DNA of 45,165 bases from contig JBGCFP010000086.1 in assembly GCA_045107005.1 (NCBI GenBank), positions 1-45,165 of the forward strand. The letters are read 5' to 3'. The notes under the pieces are model-generated. The model saw nothing but the letters and a program-made list of their open reading frames with translations. It ran no database searches and was not told where the DNA came from. The stretch is from JBCCMA01 sp045107005 (lineage in GTDB: Bacteria > Pseudomonadota > Gammaproteobacteria > Steroidobacterales > JBCCMA01). The position numbers were made by a program, and so were the translations under genes. Below are positions 41,282-45,165 of this stretch, piece by piece (the first letter of the stretch is position 1; each line of letters begins with the position of its first letter).

Positions 41282-42055
41282 ATGCTTCACGTGACCCCGG
41301 TTCGCGCTTTTCGCGACAATTACATCTGGATGATTCGAGCGCACGCCGATGCCGACGACGTCGTCATTGTGGATCCCGGCGACGCCGCACCCGTCATGGA
41401 TGCCCTGAAAGAGCGCCAGTGGCGCGTGGCGGCGGTGCTGCTCACACATCACCATTTCGACCACGTCGGCGGTGTGGCTGCGCTCAAAGAGCGCTACGAC
41501 GTCCCGGTTTACGGCCCGGCCGGCTCCACGATTCCGACCATCACGCATCCGGTTACCCAAGGCGATACGGTTACGCTGGCAGCGCTCGACCGGGTGTTCG
41601 AGGTTGGCACCATTCCGGGCCACACGCTTGACCACATCTATTACTTCGGTCACGACGCCGTGTTCTGTGGTGACACGTTGTTTTCGGCTGGCTGCGGTCG
41701 TTTGTTCGAAGGCAGCGCAAAACAAATGCAGGCCTCGCTGGCGACTCTGCGCGGCTTGCCCGACTCGACCCGAGTGTTCTGCGCGCACGAATACACGCTC
41801 GACAATCTGAAATTTGCGGATGCGGTGGAGCCGGGCAACGCGGCGATCGACGACTACACCGAATACGCCAGCCGCCTGCGACGAGAGGATTTGCCGACGC
41901 TACCCTCGCACATGGCACTGGAGAAAAAAGTGAACCCGTTCCTGCGCTGGGACACGCCCGCCGTACGCGAAGCTGCTGCTCGACACGTCGGCCATGCGTT
42001 GACCGATGACGTCAGCGTGTTCGAGACGCTGCGCAAATGGAAAGATACGTTTTGA
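41282..42055 (+). CDS. gloB: Hydroxyacylglutathione hydrolase (glyoxalase II)
   Basis: 257 residues of metallo-beta-lactamase fold. The metal motif is LTHHHFDHVGG, and further ligands are in IPGHTLDH, GDTLFSAGCGRLFEG and CAHEYTLDN, all typical of GloB. It hydrolyses S-lactoylglutathione in methylglyoxal detoxification. It diverges from yafS and its stop overlaps the mltD start (TGATG). Confidence 0.97.
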   Translation: MLHVTPVRAFRDNYIWMIRAHADADDVVIVDPGDAAPVMDALKERQWRVAAVLLTHHHFDHVGGVAALKERYDVPVYGPAGSTIPTITHPVTQGDTVTLAALDRVFEVGTIPGHTLDHIYYFGHDAVFCGDTLFSAGCGRLFEGSAKQMQASLATLRGLPDSTRVFCAHEYTLDNLKFADAVEPGNAAIDDYTEYASRLRREDLPTLPSHMALEKKVNPFLRWDTPAVREAAARHVGHALTDDVSVFETLRKWKDTF

Positions 42056-43572
42056 TGGCCTGGCGGCTATTTTGGGCCTTACTGTGCGCAAGCCTGACGC
42101 TGGGGGCGAGCGCCCAGGTCGAAGCGCTCGCGACGACGTCGCCCACGGTCCATTCGTCGGTGGTTCAGGAGGGCGATCTACTGGATTACATCGCCGGCCG
42201 GCTGCGCCTGCCCGATGAGCAGGAAGCGCGCATCGAGCAGCAGTATCGCTGGTATGTGAACCACCCGGACTACCTCGATCGAGTGTTCACGCGCGCGCGT
42301 CGCTACTTGCCCTACATCGTCGAGCAAATTGAGCAACGCGGGTTGCCGCTCGATCTGGCGCTGCTGCCGGTGGTCGAAAGTGCGTTTGATCCCTTCGCGT
42401 ATTCGCACGGTCGTGCCGCCGGGCTGTGGCAGTTTATCCCTGGCACCGGACGCGTGTACGGTCTGAAGCAGGACTGGTGGTACGACGGGCGTCGCGACGT
42501 GATGGCGTCGACCAACGCGGCGCTGGACTACCTGGAAGCGTTGCTGCGCAAAACCGACGGGGACTGGCTCAAAGCCGTGGCCGCTTACAACTCCGGCGAA
42601 GGGCGCGTGCTGTCCGCTGTTCGACGCAATCGCGCAGCGGGCAAACCCACGGATTTTTGGCATTTAAAGTTGCCGCGCGAGACTCGAGCGTACGTGCCTA
42701 AACTCATCGCCATCGGGCGTGTCGTTGCGCGTCGATATCAACACGATTTCACGCTCCCCTTCGTCTCTCGCGACCCCTATTTTCAGGTCGTTGAGCTCGA
42801 TGGCCAAATCGATCTGGCTCTCGCGGCCAAGATGGCCGACACCAGTGTCGACGAAATCTATCGACTCAACCCGGGCTTCAACCGGTGGGCCACCCGTCCC
42901 GAGGGGCCGCATCGTCTGGCGGTCCCGATAGAGGGTTACAGCCGCATGACCCAGGCGTTGTTCGACACACCGGCCGACCAGCGCGTGCAGTGGACGCGCT
43001 ACAAGATAAAAGAAGGGGACGTTCTGGGCACGATCGCGCAACGCCACGACACGACCGTGGCCGTGTTACGCGAAGCCAATCAGCTCAAAGGCAGCTCGAT
43101 TCGCGCCGGACGCCACCTGATGATCCCCAAGGCAAGTCACGCGGCCACCGATTATTCGCTGTCGGTCCGCGGTCGCGAACAGGCACGCCTGTCGCGCAGC
43201 GACGGGCAGCGTTACGTCGTGCGCGACGGTGATTCGCTGTGGACCATCGGCCGCAAGTTTGGGGTGTCGTCGCGCGCGATCGCGCGTTGGAACGGCATGG
43301 CACCGCGCGACACACTGCGGGTTGGACGCGAACTGGTCATCAAGAGCAACAAAGCCGTGGCCACCACGATCGCGCCCAGCGGTCCAGCCGGCACCCAGCG
43401 TCGAATTGCCTATCGCGTGCGCAACGGCGATTCGCTGTCGACCATCTCTTCACGCTTTCGCGTAACGGTTAACCAGCTTGTCAGCTGGAACAAGCTGGAT
43501 CGAGCGAAATATCTGCAACCAGGGCAAAACCTGGTCATGTACGTGGACGTTACACGCCAGTCCGGCGGCTGA
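42055..43572 (+). CDS. mltD: Membrane-bound lytic murein transglycosylase D
   Basis: 505 residues. A signal region (about 1-22) is followed by an SLT domain with the catalytic Glu in PVVESAFDPFAYSHG and the motif AAGLWQFIPGTGR. Three LysM units end the protein, starting YKIKEGDVLGTIAQRH, YVVRDGDSLWTIGRKF and YRVRNGDSLSTISSRF. It cleaves peptidoglycan glycan chains. The ATG at 42055 shares bases with the gloB stop; an ATG 18 bases upstream is possible. The visible N-terminus lacks a clear lipobox, so it may be periplasmic. Confidence 0.95.
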   Translation: MAWRLFWALLCASLTLGASAQVEALATTSPTVHSSVVQEGDLLDYIAGRLRLPDEQEARIEQQYRWYVNHPDYLDRVFTRARRYLPYIVEQIEQRGLPLDLALLPVVESAFDPFAYSHGRAAGLWQFIPGTGRVYGLKQDWWYDGRRDVMASTNAALDYLEALLRKTDGDWLKAVAAYNSGEGRVLSAVRRNRAAGKPTDFWHLKLPRETRAYVPKLIAIGRVVARRYQHDFTLPFVSRDPYFQVVELDGQIDLALAAKMADTSVDEIYRLNPGFNRWATRPEGPHRLAVPIEGYSRMTQALFDTPADQRVQWTRYKIKEGDVLGTIAQRHDTTVAVLREANQLKGSSIRAGRHLMIPKASHAATDYSLSVRGREQARLSRSDGQRYVVRDGDSLWTIGRKFGVSSRAIARWNGMAPRDTLRVGRELVIKSNKAVATTIAPSGPAGTQRRIAYRVRNGDSLSTISSRFRVTVNQLVSWNKLDRAKYLQPGQNLVMYVDVTRQSGG

Positions 43573-43596
43573 AAAATTGAATTGAGGGCAGAACCA

Positions 43597-44388
43597 ATGG
43601 GTTTTCTTTCCGGCAAACGGGCGCTGATCGTGGGCATTGCGAGCAACCGCTCTATTGCTTACGGCATTGCGCAATCGATGCATGAACAAGGCGCGCAACT
43701 GGCGTTCACGTATCAAAACGACAAGCTCGGCGAGCGCGTCAAAAAGATGGCCGCGGGTTTTGATGACAATGCACTGTGTTTGCCGATGGACGTTGCCAGT
43801 GATACGGAGATTGACGCGTGTTTCAGCGCCCTGGCGGAACACGACTTTGCTGTGGATATTGTGGTTCACGCCGTGGGCTTCGCACCGCGCGATCAGCTGA
43901 GCGGCGGATTCACCGACAGCGTGACGCGCGAAGGCTACGGCATCGCCCACGACATTTCTGCCTACAGTTTCTGCGCGCTGGCAAAAGCCGCGCGACCGAT
44001 GCTGGCCGCACGCGGCGGATCATTGCTGACCTTGAGCTATCTGGGCGCCGTCAAGGCTGTGCCCAATTACAATGTCATGGGCTTGGCCAAGGCCAGTCTC
44101 GAAGCCAGCGTGCGTTTCCTGGCCGCCGATTTGGGGGCGGAAGGTATTCGGGTGAACGGAATATCAGCCGGACCGATTCGCACGTTGGCCGCATCAGGCA
44201 TCAGCGGCTTTCGCAAAATGCTCAAACACGTTGAAACCGCCTCGCCGTTAAAACGCAATGTCACCGCACAGGACGTGGGTAACGCCGCGGCGTTTCTCTG
44301 CTCGCCGCTGGCGGCCGGCATTACCGGCGAAATGCTGTACGTCGACGGCGGCTACAGCAACGTCGCGATGACGCTGGACGACGAATAA
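43597..44388 (+). CDS. fabI: Enoyl-ACP reductase (NADH)
   Basis: 263 residues. The start GFLSGKRALIVGIASNRSIA is the FabI form of the NAD loop, and the catalytic pair lies in NYNVMGLAKASLE (Tyr-x6-Lys). It performs the last reduction in fatty-acid elongation. GAGGG lies upstream of the ATG at 43597; a TTG 15 bases earlier is unlikely. It converges with ppiD, as I recall for Pseudomonas. Confidence 0.97.
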   Translation: MGFLSGKRALIVGIASNRSIAYGIAQSMHEQGAQLAFTYQNDKLGERVKKMAAGFDDNALCLPMDVASDTEIDACFSALAEHDFAVDIVVHAVGFAPRDQLSGGFTDSVTREGYGIAHDISAYSFCALAKAARPMLAARGGSLLTLSYLGAVKAVPNYNVMGLAKASLEASVRFLAADLGAEGIRVNGISAGPIRTLAASGISGFRKMLKHVETASPLKRNVTAQDVGNAAAFLCSPLAAGITGEMLYVDGGYSNVAMTLDDE

Positions 44389-44400
44389 GCGACCGGAGCG

Positions 44401-45165
44401 TTACTGAAGGACGTCAGGGTTGAGCTTGACGTCCGCTTCCGCGTAGATGTCGTCGATGTAGGCGCGGAATTCGTAACCGCCACCGGCCTGCGCATAGCGC
44501 TGACCCTGGTCTTGCGCCACCGGTTCGCCCGGGTTGACCCCTTCCACCGCAAACACGCCATAGCCGCCCGAAGTGAGCGTTGTACCGCTGATTGTGGCAC
44601 TGCCTTCGGTCGGTGCCGGTGCCGCAAACGCGGCTCTGCTGATTTCCGGTGGCGTCGCGCCGCCACGACGCTGCAAGGTGGCCGCTTCGGTCACAGGTGC
44701 TTCGAGCTCCGCCGCGACATCGGTCATCGAACCGCCGGTGCTCAACGTGCTCTGTGCCGTCTCGCCCACTTCCTTGGCTTTCGCTGCTGCCGCCTCACGC
44801 TTGAGCGTCGAGATGATCTCGCCGCGGGCGTCTTCGAGCGTGCGCTGTGCCACCGGGCGATGCTCAGACACGCGCAGGTAGAGGTAGCCGTCCCGGTAAC
44901 GCACCGATTGCGAATTACGGCGATCCAGGAAGACGGAATCCGAAAACGCCGCTTCGCGCACGCCGGCATCGGCGCCAATGCCGCTGCCCGATGCTCGCGT
45001 GATCCAGCCCGTCTCACCCAACGGCAAATCGGTTTCCTCGGACGCTGGCACCAAGGTGTCGTCGTACTCGTAGGTCAGGTCGTCCAGATCGCGGCTGAGT
45101 TCGTCGACGCGGGTCGTTGCCAGGCGCAGTCGTTCTTCCTGTGCCAGTTCAATGCGTACGTCGTC
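44401..45165 (-). CDS. ppiD: Peptidyl-prolyl cis-trans isomerase PpiD, C-terminal part (5' end outside window)
   Basis: An open minus-strand frame of about 254 residues runs off the right edge. It begins inside a helical part (EERLRLATTRVDELSRDLDDLTYEYDDTL), then LPLGETGWITRASGSG and FSDSVFLDRRNSQSVRYRDG, typical of the C-terminal third of PpiD after its parvulin domain. PpiD is an inner-membrane periplasmic foldase. The N-terminal anchor and PPIase domain are not visible. The 3' end lies 12 bases from the convergent fabI stop. Confidence 0.88.
   Translation of the reverse strand, partial: DDVRIELAQEERLRLATTRVDELSRDLDDLTYEYDDTLVPASEETDLPLGETGWITRASGSGIGADAGVREAAFSDSVFLDRRNSQSVRYRDGYLYLRVSEHRPVAQRTLEDARGEIISTLKREAAAAKAKEVGETAQSTLSTGGSMTDVAAELEAPVTEAATLQRRGGATPPEISRAAFAAPAPTEGSATISGTTLTSGGYGVFAVEGVNPGEPVAQDQGQRYAQAGGGYEFRAYIDDIYAEADVKLNPDVLQ

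Overview
The window is chromosomal DNA from a gammaproteobacterium. The strongest evidence is the gene order mltD-gloB-yafS-rnhA-dnaQ at 39.3-43.6 kb, which matches enteric gammaproteobacteria, together with nhaB and the fabI/ppiD pair. GC content is moderate to high. I cannot name the genus. No insertion sequence, phage gene or CRISPR array was seen.

Layout. (1) 1-1.3 kb: a partial M48 metalloprotease lipoprotein and a tRNA-Ala/tRNA-Glu pair, all on the minus strand. (2) 1.4-22.9 kb: a surface-polysaccharide locus. It holds two WbpM/PglF-type nucleotide-sugar 4,6-dehydratases, a wbpB-type dehydrogenase, and a nine-gene minus-strand run: wzz, wzx, glycosyltransferase, wzy, C5-epimerase-like protein, two GT4 glycosyltransferases, PIG-L deacetylase and a GNAT-WbqC fusion. 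A plus-strand wbpD-wbpE-dockerin-protein run follows, then a bacillosamine-type set (pglF, pglE, pglC, pglD). (3) 22.9-28.7 kb: gltX, wzi and a large SLBB-rich OPX export protein in one minus-strand unit. (4) 28.8-31.1 kb: tRNA-Val(CAC), a small secreted protein and an arylsulfotransferase-family lipoprotein. (5) 31.1-37.7 kb: a sugar-nucleotide supply block (manB, manC, ugd, a UDP-glucuronate 4-epimerase and a tviB/wbpA-type dehydrogenase). (6) 37.7-45.2 kb: housekeeping genes nhaB, dnaQ, rnhA, yafS, gloB, mltD, fabI and the 3' end of ppiD.

How it works together (inference). PglF/PglE/PglD would make UDP-diNAc-bacillosamine, and PglC would load it as phospho-sugar on undecaprenyl phosphate. 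Three further glycosyltransferases would extend it using GDP-mannose (ManB/ManC), UDP-GlcA (Ugd), UDP-GalA (epimerase) and a diacetamido uronic acid (TviB/WbpA, WbpB, WbpE, WbpD). Wzx flips the unit, Wzy polymerises it, Wzz sets its length, and the OPX protein and Wzi export and anchor it. The unusual part is the tailoring set: a membrane-anchored protein resembling heparan-sulfate D-glucuronyl C5-epimerase, a PIG-L deacetylase, a GNAT-WbqC fusion, a dockerin-bearing secreted protein and, further away, an arylsulfotransferase-family lipoprotein. This suggests a polyuronic polymer edited somewhat like an animal glycosaminoglycan. That is a hypothesis and has not been shown.
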